Shown here: positions 18,119-26,907 of the stretch, piece by piece
Position numbering within the stretch: position 1 is the stretch's first letter
Layout: each line of letters opens with the position of its first letter
Assembly: GCA_031287855.1 (NCBI GenBank)
Contig: JAITSL010000036.1
Location: 1-37,086, forward strand
Reading direction: 5' to 3'
Source: Candidatus Endomicrobiellum roisinitermitis
GTDB taxonomy: Bacteria; Elusimicrobiota; Endomicrobiia; Endomicrobiales; Endomicrobiaceae
DNA: 37,086 bases
Notes under the pieces: model-generated
Database searches by the model: none
What the model was told of the DNA's origin: nothing
The model's input: only the letters and a program-made list of their open reading frames with translations
Made by a program: the position numbers and the translations under genes

Positions 18119-18687
18119 TTGAAAAATTTAAATAACTTACTTAAGAAAGAATTTAACGGTATAGAAATTATGAAAATTGATCCAAAGGATATTGTTTTTG
18201 AAGAAAGAGTCAAATTAAAATGTTTTTATTGTAATAAGTATAATAAAAATGGACATGTCCTCCTAAAATTCCGTCGTTGGCTTACCAAACAATTGTTAAA
18301 AGTGAATATCCAAATGCAATTGTATTAAAAGTTACAATGTCTATAACGATAGAAAACTTTGAATTAGTGCATTTTAAGATAACCAATATAATGCATTTGT
18401 GTTTAAGGAAACTGGAAAAGCTTTTGTATGATAATAACGACTCTTTGGCAGTTTCATTTATTGGAGGTTCCTGTAAGTTATGTAAAAATGATTGTAATCT
18501 GCACAGTTGTGCAAACCCTACACAAGCAAGAATACCTTTGGAAGCAATAGGAGTCAATATAATAGTAGAAACGATGAAGAGCCAAAACTTAAATATCACG
18601 TTCCCTAAAAAAGCACATTATCACGTTATGGCTTATTGTTGTGTGGGAACAAATCATGAAATACATTATACTTGCAACTATTACTAA
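18119..18687 (+). pseudogene. DUF2284 metal-binding protein, frameshifted
   Basis: A TTG start behind AGGTGA leads to a first frame with LKCFYCNKYNKNG, a CxxC plus the start of the DUF2284 pattern. At about 18254-18257 one base appears missing. The next frame continues CPPKIPSLAYQTIVKSEYP and later GGSCKLCKNDCNLHSCANP, ARIPLEAIGVNIIVETM and a Cys-rich tail, ending at 18687. The Cys arrangement (CxxC, CPP, GSCxLCxxxC, CxxP) is that of DUF2284, putative metal- or Fe-S-binding proteins common in anaerobes. Only the single frameshift breaks it, so the loss is recent or an error. Function of the family is not established. Confidence 0.75.
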
Positions 18688-18720
18688 TGTATAAAAGTAA
18701 ATATGATATTTATGTTATGG

Positions 18721-19923
18721 TCAAGCCAGGGGAGAAACTTTGCTTACATCATTTATATATTCTATTGCTTTATTTGCTACAAACTCTGGGGAAATAGAGT
18801 GCATGCACACAGACTTTTCATAGCCAAGAGCACATCTTCCCAAAAGTTGGTGGTCAAACATATGGTAACAGTCCCTACACAAAGAAGAAGTTATGTTTAT
18901 ATTTTCTGAATATCCTGTAATCTTAGCAGATGTTGGTCCAAACAGCACAAGAGCTTTAGTGCCTATAGCCTTTGCAATATGTATACAAGCGCCGTCTATA
19001 TCTATATGAAGCAATGAATTTTTAAGTATTGTGCAAAGCTCATTAAAAGAAGTTTTACAAGCTGTATTTATTATGTTAGTTCCACTAAAATTGTAAGTTG
19101 CAAGTCCCAACTGAACAATTGTCACACCTTTTAAATTTTTTTGTAATATTTTCAATAAAGTTTCCCAATGTTGTCTAGGCCAACATTTAGGGTCGGTGTT
19201 ACAACCTTTTCCACCAGCGCCGTAATTAAAAGTTATATACTTTAAGCTTTTTGTTATGCCAAACTTTTCTAATGGTACAGGGTTGAAATTGAGGCTTAGC
19301 GATATATCTCCTATATTGTCAACTCCAGATGCAGCTTTTGATATGGAAATATGATGTAAGTTGTTGTTTAAAGGAGATAAAAGTTTGTCTTTATAAGCTC
19401 TAATATTGCTTTGAATTTTATTACTTTCAGCTTTATCTTTTGTGTAGAATATAACTTCTTGTTCTATAGAAGAAGTTTTATATACAGCCATAGGTTTGTA
19501 AATTATGTCGTATTTTTTTTTAGTTAAAACAATTAAATCGATTTCAAAGAAAAATCTTACTTTTTTTATTCCTTTAAACAAAAAATATAAGTGTCTGTTA
19601 GTATAAATATCAATTGCAACGTTTGGGAACATTTTTACAATTTCGCTGATAATACTTATTTGTCTAATAGTGTCGCCAATCCCGCCATTTATAACAAAGG
19701 CAACATAAAAGTTGCTTTTATTGTTTTTTTGAAATATCAAACACAAATAATTAAAGAAACATCTAAAAACAGCTTTTATTAAATGCTCTAATTTTTTAAG
19801 TATGGGCCTTTCTAAATTAACAGTTTTGATAATTTTGTTGTTTGACTTAGCAATTTTTGAAATCTTGCCAAGGTTTTGTTCAAAAACATCTTTATTTTGT
19901 GTAACAGGGAACTCGTATATCAT
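18721..19923 (-). CDS. Glycosyltransferase family 9 (heptosyltransferase-like)
   Basis: A 400-residue cytosolic or membrane-associated GT-B enzyme. The N-terminal 70 residues are an extra basic region not typical of WaaC/WaaF. The first Rossmann domain begins FYVAFVINGGIGDTIRQIS (72-90), the GT9 start 'R.GGIGD'. The C-terminal domain has NYGAGGKGCNTDPKCWPRQHW, the nucleotide-sugar site around HIDIDGACIHIAKAIGTKAL, and VLFGPT. It ends with the Cys pattern CRDCYHMFDHQLLGRC then VCMHSISPE, frequent in GT9 proteins. These enzymes add ADP-heptose or similar sugars to lipopolysaccharide or other glycans. AAGGAA precedes the ATG. It is monocistronic and faces the divergent gat operon. Exact donor and acceptor unknown. 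Confidence 0.88.
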   Translation of the reverse strand: MIYEFPVTQNKDVFEQNLGKISKIAKSNNKIIKTVNLERPILKKLEHLIKAVFRCFFNYLCLIFQKNNKSNFYVAFVINGGIGDTIRQISIISEIVKMFPNVAIDIYTNRHLYFLFKGIKKVRFFFEIDLIVLTKKKYDIIYKPMAVYKTSSIEQEVIFYTKDKAESNKIQSNIRAYKDKLLSPLNNNLHHISISKAASGVDNIGDISLSLNFNPVPLEKFGITKSLKYITFNYGAGGKGCNTDPKCWPRQHWETLLKILQKNLKGVTIVQLGLATYNFSGTNIINTACKTSFNELCTILKNSLLHIDIDGACIHIAKAIGTKALVLFGPTSAKITGYSENINITSSLCRDCYHMFDHQLLGRCALGYEKSVCMHSISPEFVANKAIEYINDVSKVSPLA

Positions 19924-20099
19924 AAGTAGTTCCTTATAGTTCTTGTATAACGTTGATACTACTATTTTTTGTAATAATTTTACAAGTAGCTTTTTTGTAT
20001 GTTTTAAATAATATAACTAAAACACTATAATTTGGTAAATGGTTTGCAGTAAAGTAAAGAAACTTAAAGTAAGAGAGAATATGTAAAACGCTAAAAATA

Positions 20100-20128
20100 T
20101 TGTTAAAAAATAAGTATTTTTGTACAAT
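20100..20128 (+). promoter_or_regulatory. Promoter of the gatC-corA-gatA-gatB operon
   Basis: TTGTTA (20100-20105) and TACAAT (20123-20128) are separated by 17 bases, the ideal sigma-70 spacing, and lie about 31 bases before the gatC start. TGAGGAG at 20147-20153 is the gatC ribosome-binding site. Confidence 0.65.
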
Positions 20129-20158
20129 TTTGCCAATGTACTGTATTGAGGAGCGCTT

Positions 20159-20452
20159 ATGTTAAAAGAAGAACTTGAAACTACTGCTTTTTTAGCAAGG
20201 ATAGACATTAAAGACGAAGAGAAAGAAAAGTACCTTAAAGACATAAATTCTATGCTTGACTATATAGAGATTTTACAAGAACCTAGTGTCGCTACACTAA
20301 AACCTACTACACATGTTACTGAACTCAAGAATGTGTGGAGACAAGATATTGTAAAACCTTGCTCTAGAGAAACAATAGAGCAAATGCTTAATGGTGCTCC
20401 TGAAAGAGAAGGCACTTTTTATAAAATTAAAAAAGTTATAGAGGCGCAATGA
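20159..20452 (+). CDS. gatC: Asp/Glu-tRNA amidotransferase subunit C
   Basis: A 97-residue helical subunit, usual size for GatC. It shows the family pattern TAFLARIDIKDEEKEKYLKDI with MLDYIEILQE, then a central 'T.HV.....WRQDIV' and the C-terminal APEREGTFYKIKKVIE. GatC wraps around GatA and stabilises the GatCAB complex, which converts Glu-tRNA(Gln) or Asp-tRNA(Asn) to the amide form in the cytosol. It has its own promoter and SD (TGAGGAG). Its stop overlaps the corA start by four bases (ATGA), so corA is translated by coupling from gatC. Confidence 0.94.
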   Translation: MLKEELETTAFLARIDIKDEEKEKYLKDINSMLDYIEILQEPSVATLKPTTHVTELKNVWRQDIVKPCSRETIEQMLNGAPEREGTFYKIKKVIEAQ

Positions 20453-21441
20453 TAAGGGCAATTTACTTTAAAAACGGCACAGTTGTTACAGAATGTGATG
20501 CCTTAAAAGTAGCACAAGATTATAATAATAAGTTAGATCTTGCATGGATAGACATCACCTTGGAAAATCATGAGCTAACTCATCAAGAAACAAATCTTCT
20601 TTCAGAAACTTTTCATTTTCATGAAATGTCTATAGAAGACTGTCTTTTCCCTCAGTATTATCCAAAAATAGAAGAGTTTGAAAACTACGCTTTTGGCGCT
20701 ATCCACGGCATACAACTTAAGCCAAATTATTATCAAGAATTCGAAGATAGTATTTATGAGCTTAACTTTTTTGTAGGTAAAGGGTTTTTAGTTACTGTGC
20801 ACACAGAAGAACTATTTTTTCTTGAAACTCTCTTTGAACGAGCAAAAGCGCGCCCTCAAGTTGAAATGAAAAGTTTAGAGAATTTACTTTACAATGTTTT
20901 TAATAAAGTCGTTTCTAGTTACGAGTTTACTTTAGAAAAAATTGACGACAAGATGGAAAATTTAGAAGACAAAGTTCTTGAAGAGCCAGAAGCAGAAAGT
21001 ATGGAAGATATTTTAGACACAAAAAAAGTGGTTTTTGCTATGCGCAAAATAGCAGAATCTCAACAATCTTCTTATGTTTATTTTACTAGAGCAAACAATA
21101 ATTTAATAGCAAGAGAATATCTAGTATATTTTCGCGACATTTACACTCAGTGTGCAAGGATGAACCAAGCAATAATTATGCGAAGCCAAATGATTGTAAG
21201 CTTGATAGAAGTTTATATGTCAAGTGTTACGGTAAAACTTACCGAAGTTATGAAATTTCTTACAGTTATAGCTACAATTGTAATGCCTGTTCTTATTGTT
21301 TCAGGTTATTACGGGATGAACGTTATTTTCCCTGAATATTCTTTTTTTGGCCAAAAAGGAAGTTGGTTTTTTGCGATAGGAATAATGCTTGTTACGATAA
21401 TTGCCATGTTAATATATTTTAAAAAGAAAAAGTGGTTTTAA
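20449..21441 (+). CDS. corA: Magnesium/cobalt transporter CorA
   Basis: A 330-residue CorA, close to the usual 315-350. The N-terminal cytosolic funnel has LAWIDITLENHELTHQE and the 'FHFHEMSIEDCL' segment (55-66). A long helix (residues 190-270) leads to two C-terminal transmembrane helices. The first ends in the selectivity motif YGMN (288-291), here followed by VIFPEY. The tail KKKKWF is the typical cytosolic basic end. It forms a pentameric Mg2+ channel in the inner membrane. It sits between gatC and gatA, overlapping the first and three bases from the second, so it is co-transcribed with the amidotransferase. I see no sign of an M-box leader. Confidence 0.93.
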   Translation: MIRAIYFKNGTVVTECDALKVAQDYNNKLDLAWIDITLENHELTHQETNLLSETFHFHEMSIEDCLFPQYYPKIEEFENYAFGAIHGIQLKPNYYQEFEDSIYELNFFVGKGFLVTVHTEELFFLETLFERAKARPQVEMKSLENLLYNVFNKVVSSYEFTLEKIDDKMENLEDKVLEEPEAESMEDILDTKKVVFAMRKIAESQQSSYVYFTRANNNLIAREYLVYFRDIYTQCARMNQAIIMRSQMIVSLIEVYMSSVTVKLTEVMKFLTVIATIVMPVLIVSGYYGMNVIFPEYSFFGQKGSWFFAIGIMLVTIIAMLIYFKKKKWF

Positions 21442-21444
21442 AGT

Positions 21445-22881
21445 ATGATTAGAGCTAAAGAATTGAGCATAAAAATTTGTTCCAAAGAAGTAAAAAGTGT
21501 AGATGTGGTAAAAGAGTGTTTTAGTCGTATAAAAGAAGTAGACTCTAAAGTTAAAGCTTTTTTAAAGCTAAACGAAGAAAGCGCTTTGCGTCAAGCTCAA
21601 CGAGTTGATAAAAAAGAAAACAAAAAGTGTGGCATTCTTGAGGGTATACCTATAGCCATAAAAGACAATATTATGGTAAAAGGGGAAAGTATGACGTCTG
21701 CATCAAAATATTTAGAGCGCTATGTTTCTCCTTACGATGCTACAGTTATAGAAAAATTAAAAGAAGCGGGCACAATTTTTATTGGTAGGACTAACATGGA
21801 CGAGTTTGCTATGGGTGGTTCTACAGAAACTTCTGCTTACAAAAAAACCGCTAACCCTTGGAACATAGAATACATTCCAGGCGGTTCTTCTGGTGGTAGC
21901 GCTGCAGCAGTAAGTGCTGGCATGATCCCTTTTGCTTTAGGTTCAGATACTGGCGGTTCTATAAGGCAGCCTGCAGGTTTTTGCGGGATAGTAGGATACA
22001 AGCCTTCTTATGGGCTTATAAGTAGGTATGGAGCTTGTGCTTTAGCGTCTTCTTTTGACCAAATAGGCACCTTGACAAAAAATGTAATGGATGCGGCTTT
22101 ACTTACAAGTGTTATAGCAGGGAAGGATTACAGGGATCCAGTTTGCCAGCCTAATGAGTGGATAGACTACACCAAGGGTTTAAACGGCCCAGACGTTTTA
22201 AAAACTTTAAAAATAGGTATTCCTAAACAACTTTCCGACTATAAAATAGATCCGGAAATAACAAAATATTTCAATGAAGCTGTAAATAAACTAAAAGCAG
22301 AAAATGCCCAGGTCGTAGAAATTGACATTCCAGCTTATAAGTACGTTCCTGCTTTATATAAAGTTATTATGTGTGCGGAAGTTTCTGCAAATATTGCTAC
22401 ATTTGATGGGATACGTTATGGGTACAGATCTCCAAACAGTGTTAGCTTAAACGATCAATACGCAAAATCACGTGGAGAGTCTTTAGGTTATGAAGTAAAA
22501 AAGAGAATATTGTTTGGCACGTACGTTTTAGGCGCAAAAAATTATCATAGATGTTACCACCAAGCTCAGAAAGTAAGAACATTACTCATAAACCAAATAG
22601 AGCAAGCTTATAAACAATGCGACTTTATATTTACACCTGCTACTTTGCAAATGCCTGTAAAGTTTGGAGAGACGCTCCCTGAAGAGTGTGACATTTTTCT
22701 TATAGCAGCAAACCTTGCTGGCCTTGCAGGGATTACAGTGCCTTGCAGTTTTACTTCAAATGGTATGCCTATGGGAGTACACTTTATGGGGACGCGATTT
22801 TCTGACGCAAAACTTTTTAAAGTAGCCAACGCGTTTGAAAAAGTTGCTAGTTTTGATGTTGATAGATATCCAACACTTTAA
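21445..22881 (+). CDS. gatA: Asp/Glu-tRNA amidotransferase subunit A
   Basis: A 478-residue amidase-signature enzyme, normal length. The Ser-cisSer-Lys triad is visible: K73 in PIAIKDN, S148 in PGGSSGGSA and S172 in SDTGGSIRQPA, with the same spacing as in characterised GatA. It releases ammonia from glutamine, which is channelled to GatB. Also intact are the segment FIGRTNMDEFAMGGSTETSA and the C-terminal ANLAGLAGITVPCSF. The start is an ATG three bases after the corA stop with only a weak purine-rich SD, so it likely relies on coupling from corA. It is followed by gatB after 39 bases. Confidence 0.97.
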   Translation: MIRAKELSIKICSKEVKSVDVVKECFSRIKEVDSKVKAFLKLNEESALRQAQRVDKKENKKCGILEGIPIAIKDNIMVKGESMTSASKYLERYVSPYDATVIEKLKEAGTIFIGRTNMDEFAMGGSTETSAYKKTANPWNIEYIPGGSSGGSAAAVSAGMIPFALGSDTGGSIRQPAGFCGIVGYKPSYGLISRYGACALASSFDQIGTLTKNVMDAALLTSVIAGKDYRDPVCQPNEWIDYTKGLNGPDVLKTLKIGIPKQLSDYKIDPEITKYFNEAVNKLKAENAQVVEIDIPAYKYVPALYKVIMCAEVSANIATFDGIRYGYRSPNSVSLNDQYAKSRGESLGYEVKKRILFGTYVLGAKNYHRCYHQAQKVRTLLINQIEQAYKQCDFIFTPATLQMPVKFGETLPEECDIFLIAANLAGLAGITVPCSFTSNGMPMGVHFMGTRFSDAKLFKVANAFEKVASFDVDRYPTL

Positions 22882-22920
22882 CGAAGTTGAAGCTATTATA
22901 AATGTTTAAGGGATAAATAA

Positions 22921-24375
22921 ATGGCTGATTATGAAACAGTAGTCGGACTTGAAGTGCATATGCAAATTAACACAAAGTCAAAAGTGTTTTGTGAGTGCTC
23001 TACACAGTTTGGCGCTGAACCTAACGCAAACACCTGTGTTGTTTGCACTTCTCAACCTGGAGCAATCCCAATATTAAATAAAAAAGCTCTAGAAGCTATA
23101 ATTAAAACAGGGCTTGCTTTAGATTTTACAATAAACAAACAATGCACTTTTGCAAGAAAGCAGTACTTTTATCCAGACGTGCCAAAAAATTACCAGATAA
23201 CACAATCAGAACCTCCGTTATGTTCTAAAGGGAAACTTGCAATAAGTGTTGAAGGGAAAGAAAAAGTTGTAAACATAACAAGAATACATCTTGAAGAAGA
23301 TGCTGGCAAACTAGTACACAAAATAGGTAACAAAAAGTTAGGCTATTCTTTGCTAGATTTAAACAGAGCCAGTGTTGGTCTTATGGAGCTTGTTACAGAG
23401 CCAGAACTTAACTCTCCAGAAGAAGTGTTTGAATTTTTAACAGAGTTAAAAAATATAGTTACATATTTAGGTACTTCTGAATGTAGTATGGAAGAAGGTA
23501 AAATGCGTTGTGATGTAAATGTAAGCATACGTCCTGTAGGGCAAAAAGAGTTTGGTACTAGAGTAGAGATTAAAAATATTAACTCGATGACTGGTGTAAA
23601 AGAAGCAATAGCCTACGAAGCCAAAAGGCAAAAAGAAGTGCTTGAGTCAGGAGGCAAGCTAGTACAAGAAACAAGGCTTTGGGAAGCACAAGAAGGAGTA
23701 ACAAAGTCAATGCGTTCAAAAGAAGATGCACTAGATTACAGATATTTCCCAGAACCGGACTTAGTACCTTTTAATTTGTCTGACTCTTTTGTCAAAGAGC
23801 TATGTACTCAACTGCCGGAGCTTCCGAAAGCTAAAAAACAAAGATTTACAAACGATTATTCCTTGTCAGACTATGACGCGACTTATTTAACTTCTAGTAG
23901 GGAAACTGCAGCTTTTTATGAAGAAGCTTTGAATAATTCTAAAGATAAAAAAATGTCTGCTAAACCATTAGCAAACTGGATTTCTACAGAGCTTAGTGCA
24001 AAACTTAATGCATCAAAAATAGACATATCACAGTCTCCCATTTCTAGCAAAAACTTGGCAAAACTTATAGATTTAATTTTAAATGGTACAATTTCAGGCA
24101 AAATAGCAAAAACAATTTTTGAAGACATGTACGAAAAATCGTTTGCTCCTGAAGTCGTGGTAAAAGAAAAAGGGTTAACTCAAATCTCAGACGAATCAAA
24201 AATTATAAAACTTTGCCAAGAAGCAATAGTCGAAAGCCCTAAAGCTGTAGCGGAATTTAAAGCTGGTAAAGAAAGAGCTGTTGGAGCAATTGTTGGCCTT
24301 GTAATGAAAAAATCCAGAGGTAAAGCAAACCCGCAGTTAGTAAACAAGGTTTTGCTGGAACAATTGAAGCCATAA
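22921..24375 (+). CDS. gatB: Asp/Glu-tRNA amidotransferase subunit B
   Basis: A 484-residue protein, full length. The kinase-like domain starts [20 protein letters not shown] with the zinc-type Cys set C..CS..FG then [29 protein letters not shown] and [11 protein letters not shown] carry the catalytic glutamates. The C-terminal helical and YqeY-like tail domains (about 290-484) bind the tRNA; the tail reads KELTVGAIVG-like at the end ([20 protein letters not shown]). GatB phosphorylates Glu/Asp on the mischarged tRNA and completes amidation with ammonia from GatA. AAGGGA precedes the ATG. It is last in its operon; no hairpin terminator with a U run follows. Confidence 0.97.
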   Translation: MADYETVVGLEVHMQINTKSKVFCECSTQFGAEPNANTCVVCTSQPGAIPILNKKALEAIIKTGLALDFTINKQCTFARKQYFYPDVPKNYQITQSEPPLCSKGKLAISVEGKEKVVNITRIHLEEDAGKLVHKIGNKKLGYSLLDLNRASVGLMELVTEPELNSPEEVFEFLTELKNIVTYLGTSECSMEEGKMRCDVNVSIRPVGQKEFGTRVEIKNINSMTGVKEAIAYEAKRQKEVLESGGKLVQETRLWEAQEGVTKSMRSKEDALDYRYFPEPDLVPFNLSDSFVKELCTQLPELPKAKKQRFTNDYSLSDYDATYLTSSRETAAFYEEALNNSKDKKMSAKPLANWISTELSAKLNASKIDISQSPISSKNLAKLIDLILNGTISGKIAKTIFEDMYEKSFAPEVVVKEKGLTQISDESKIIKLCQEAIVESPKAVAEFKAGKERAVGAIVGLVMKKSRGKANPQLVNKVLLEQLKP

Positions 24376-24522
24376 TTTTTAACTTGCTAATAAGGGTTTA
24401 AACAGGATAACTTTTGATGAGCAAAGGTCCTTTTTTTGTGACATAACTAAAGCAACTACTATACTTTAAGTTGTGTATATTTTTTAGTTATGATCTAAGT
24501 TTATAGGGAATTAACGTTTTGC

Positions 24523-25614
24523 ATGAGAATAGTTATAAAAGTTGGTACAAGCACTCTAACAGTAAAAGAAGGTTTGTTAAATGAAGGATATATTTACGAT
24601 TTAGCAAAAGAAATATCTGCTTTACGTACTCATGGGCATGAAATTTTAATTGTGAGTTCTGGAGCTGTAAGCGCAGGTAAAGCCCATTTACGTATAAAAA
24701 ACGATCAAAAAACCTTAAGAGGAAAGCAAGCGTTTGCAGCAATTGGACAACCTTTACTTATGAACGTTTACTCTAAAGCGTTTGCAAGTTATAATAATAT
24801 TGTTGCACAGATTCTACTTACAAGAGAAGTTTTTGACAGGCGCACAAACTATTTAAATGTTCGCAACACTTTAAACGCTTTAATTGAAAACAAAGTGATA
24901 CCTATAATTAATGAAAATGATTCAGTTTCAATTGACGAAATTAATTTTGGGGATAATGACACATTGTCAGCTTTAGTAGCTTTAGCAGTGAGTGCAGACA
25001 AGCTCGTAATTTTTACTGATGTTGACGGCTTTTACAATGGTGATCCAGAAACGTCATTATTAGTTCCTAGAATAGAGCATATTACAAAAGAAGTTGAAAA
25101 ATTTGCAAACACTGTATCATCTAGTGCTAAAGGTGTTGGAGGGATGAGGGCAAAGATAACAGCCGCAAAGATTGCTACTAGTTCAGGGGTAGACACAATA
25201 ATTACAAACGGTGTAAATATAATTTTGTTAAAGGATATAATTTTAGGCAAACAGGTAGGCACAAGCATAATAGCTTCAAAAAAGCGGTTAGAAGCGAAAA
25301 AATCTTGGATAGCTTTTAGTAAAAAGCCTAAAGGAACAATTTATGTTGACCAAAATGCTGAGAACTTTTTAATTAGTAAAGGTAAAAGTCTTTTAGCTGT
25401 AGGGATAACAAAAGTCAGTGGTACTTTTAAAAGGGGTGATACTATAGATATTGCAAATGCGCAAACAGGCAAAAACTTTGCTAGAGGTCTTACTAATTAT
25501 GATAGCAAAGATATTGAAAAAGTAAAAGGTAGGAAGACACAAGAAATGAAAGGGGTAATAGACATTGTGGAAGAAGTTATCCACCGTGACAATTTAGTTG
25601 TTATTAACAGTTAA
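24523..25614 (+). CDS. proB: Glutamate 5-kinase (with PUA domain)
   Basis: A 363-residue enzyme, the size of two-domain ProB. The amino-acid kinase domain starts RIVIKVGTSTLTV, followed by LIVSSGAVSAG, the glutamate site around IINENDSVSIDEINFGDND, and FTDVDGFYNGDP. GVGGMRAKITAAKIA is the conserved C-terminal kinase segment. A PUA domain follows from about residue 275. It phosphorylates glutamate, the first step of proline synthesis. proA and proC are not adjacent, which would be expected in an operon in many bacteria. An AGGGAA lies rather far, about 12 bases, before the ATG, so translation may be weak. The start matches the family N-terminus exactly. Confidence 0.96.
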   Translation: MRIVIKVGTSTLTVKEGLLNEGYIYDLAKEISALRTHGHEILIVSSGAVSAGKAHLRIKNDQKTLRGKQAFAAIGQPLLMNVYSKAFASYNNIVAQILLTREVFDRRTNYLNVRNTLNALIENKVIPIINENDSVSIDEINFGDNDTLSALVALAVSADKLVIFTDVDGFYNGDPETSLLVPRIEHITKEVEKFANTVSSSAKGVGGMRAKITAAKIATSSGVDTIITNGVNIILLKDIILGKQVGTSIIASKKRLEAKKSWIAFSKKPKGTIYVDQNAENFLISKGKSLLAVGITKVSGTFKRGDTIDIANAQTGKNFARGLTNYDSKDIEKVKGRKTQEMKGVIDIVEEVIHRDNLVVINS

Positions 25615-25936
25615 CACAGAAATAATTACAGGATTAATATTCCTATCTCAACTTTTTATGAGCAAACCCTTCAATCTTTTCAAAAAAAGACAAAGACACA
25701 AGTAAAACTAAGTTCAGGATAATATTCTTATAAATTTACAATCCTTTCACATTTTCATATTGCCCCTTTATATTAATTGAATCAAAATTGTAATATCTGC
25801 CTTGCCCAGTTGGGACGACTTTGTCAACCTAATATTTTTATGTGTAAACTCCTAATTTCCATTAAACTTGGTCAGGTCAGGTATTATAGCAGGTACTCGA
25901 ATTTGTTCAATATAAAGTAAGTAAAGGAGAATAAAA
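25615..25936. other. Intergenic region between proB and the lipoprotein remnant
   Basis: These 322 bases contain no supportable gene. A copy of the recurring motif, AAACTTGGTCAGGTCAGGTA, lies at 25864-25883 next to TATTATAGC. AAAGGAG before 25937 is the ribosome-binding site of the following remnant. Patches on the minus strand (around 25740-25830) look coding-like but have stops in every frame. Confidence 0.45.
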
Positions 25937-26342
25937 ATGGATAAATTGTTAATAGGTTTTTTTGTTTATGTAGCTGTATTTTGTGTAGTTGTAGTAAGAC
26001 TGATAATGGTTTAGTCAAAAGAGAGAGTGTAATTGCTCCGTACTCATCTACTGTTTTGGAAGAGTCTGTTGTAACACCTGAGGTAGCTGTAGGAAATTTA
26101 ATTGCAAGGTTGGATGCAAGATTTGCGCATGCTTCTGATGGTGCACAAAAAAAACATTTGACAAATCCTGGCTCAGCCCACAAAGAGTGCAAGACACATT
26201 TAGGACATCATCCTAGAGGATGTTCTCAAGAAGTATTGCAACTTGCTTATGATGAAGTAATAATGAGCCTGGGGGCAGGAAAGAATATTTAAAATCATCT
26301 TTAGAAAAGATTGCTAATCATAAAGGATGGTCCATTAAATGA
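25937..26342 (+). pseudogene. Small lipoprotein-like gene with two single-base deletions
   Basis: Behind a strong SD (AAAGGAG) the ATG at 25937 starts a signal sequence, MDKLLIGFFVYVAVF. A run of four T (25977-25980) then shifts the frame; one more T would give VFLCSCSKTDNG, a plausible lipobox. The second frame runs through ASDGAQKKHLTNPGSAHKEC and THLGHHPRGCSQEV. At a run of five G (about 26273-26277) it shifts again; one more G would give RKEYLKSSLEKIANHKGWSI and a TGA at 26340-26342. The restored product would be about 134 residues, His/Cys-rich, and probably anchored on the periplasmic face of a membrane. I do not recognise the family. Confidence 0.65.
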
Positions 26343-26400
26343 CAATTATTATAGAACTAATTGAAACTTTTTAATACAAAATGATAAACTAAATGTAGTT

Positions 26401-26907
26401 ATGGCAATATTAAATATAGAAAAATACGGCAGCAAAAGTTTAAGGCAAAAATCTAAACATGTTGACAAAATAACCAAAGACATAAAGTTACTTGCTAAAG
26501 ATATGTTAGAAACAATGTACTTTGCTAAAGGTGTTGGTCTTGCTGCACCTCAAGTAGGCCAACTTTTAAGGTTTTGTGTTATAGATATAAGTCAAGATCA
26601 GAAATCGCCAATAGTTTTGATTAACCCAGAAATTGTTTCCGGAGAAGATAAAAAGATTCTAAAGGAAGGGTGTTTGTCTATTCCTGAATTTTATGAAAAG
26701 GTAAAGCGTTTTGATAAAGTTGTTGCTAATTATACGGATTTGGATGGCAGCAAAAAAGAAGTTAAAGCTCAAGGTTTTCTTGCTGTGGCTATTCAGCACG
26801 AAGTAGACCATTTAGATGCAAAACTTTTTATAGACTATTTGCCAGATTTTAAAAGAAAAGTGATAGAAAAAGAAATAAAAAGAAAAAAGAAAGCAGGCAA
26901 CTGGTGA
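26401..26907 (+). CDS. def: Peptide deformylase
   Basis: A 168-residue metalloprotease of normal length. All three motifs are present: GVGLAAPQVG (44-53), EGCLSIP (89-95, metal ligand C91) and QHEVDHLDA (132-140, ligands H133 and H137, catalytic E134). It removes the N-formyl group from nascent proteins. Isoleucine in the second motif, where Val is usual, is a mild change. No clear SD precedes the ATG, unlike most genes here. Its stop overlaps the fmt start by four bases (GTGA), so formylation and deformylation genes are coupled, a common arrangement. Confidence 0.97.
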   Translation: MAILNIEKYGSKSLRQKSKHVDKITKDIKLLAKDMLETMYFAKGVGLAAPQVGQLLRFCVIDISQDQKSPIVLINPEIVSGEDKKILKEGCLSIPEFYEKVKRFDKVVANYTDLDGSKKEVKAQGFLAVAIQHEVDHLDAKLFIDYLPDFKRKVIEKEIKRKKKAGNW

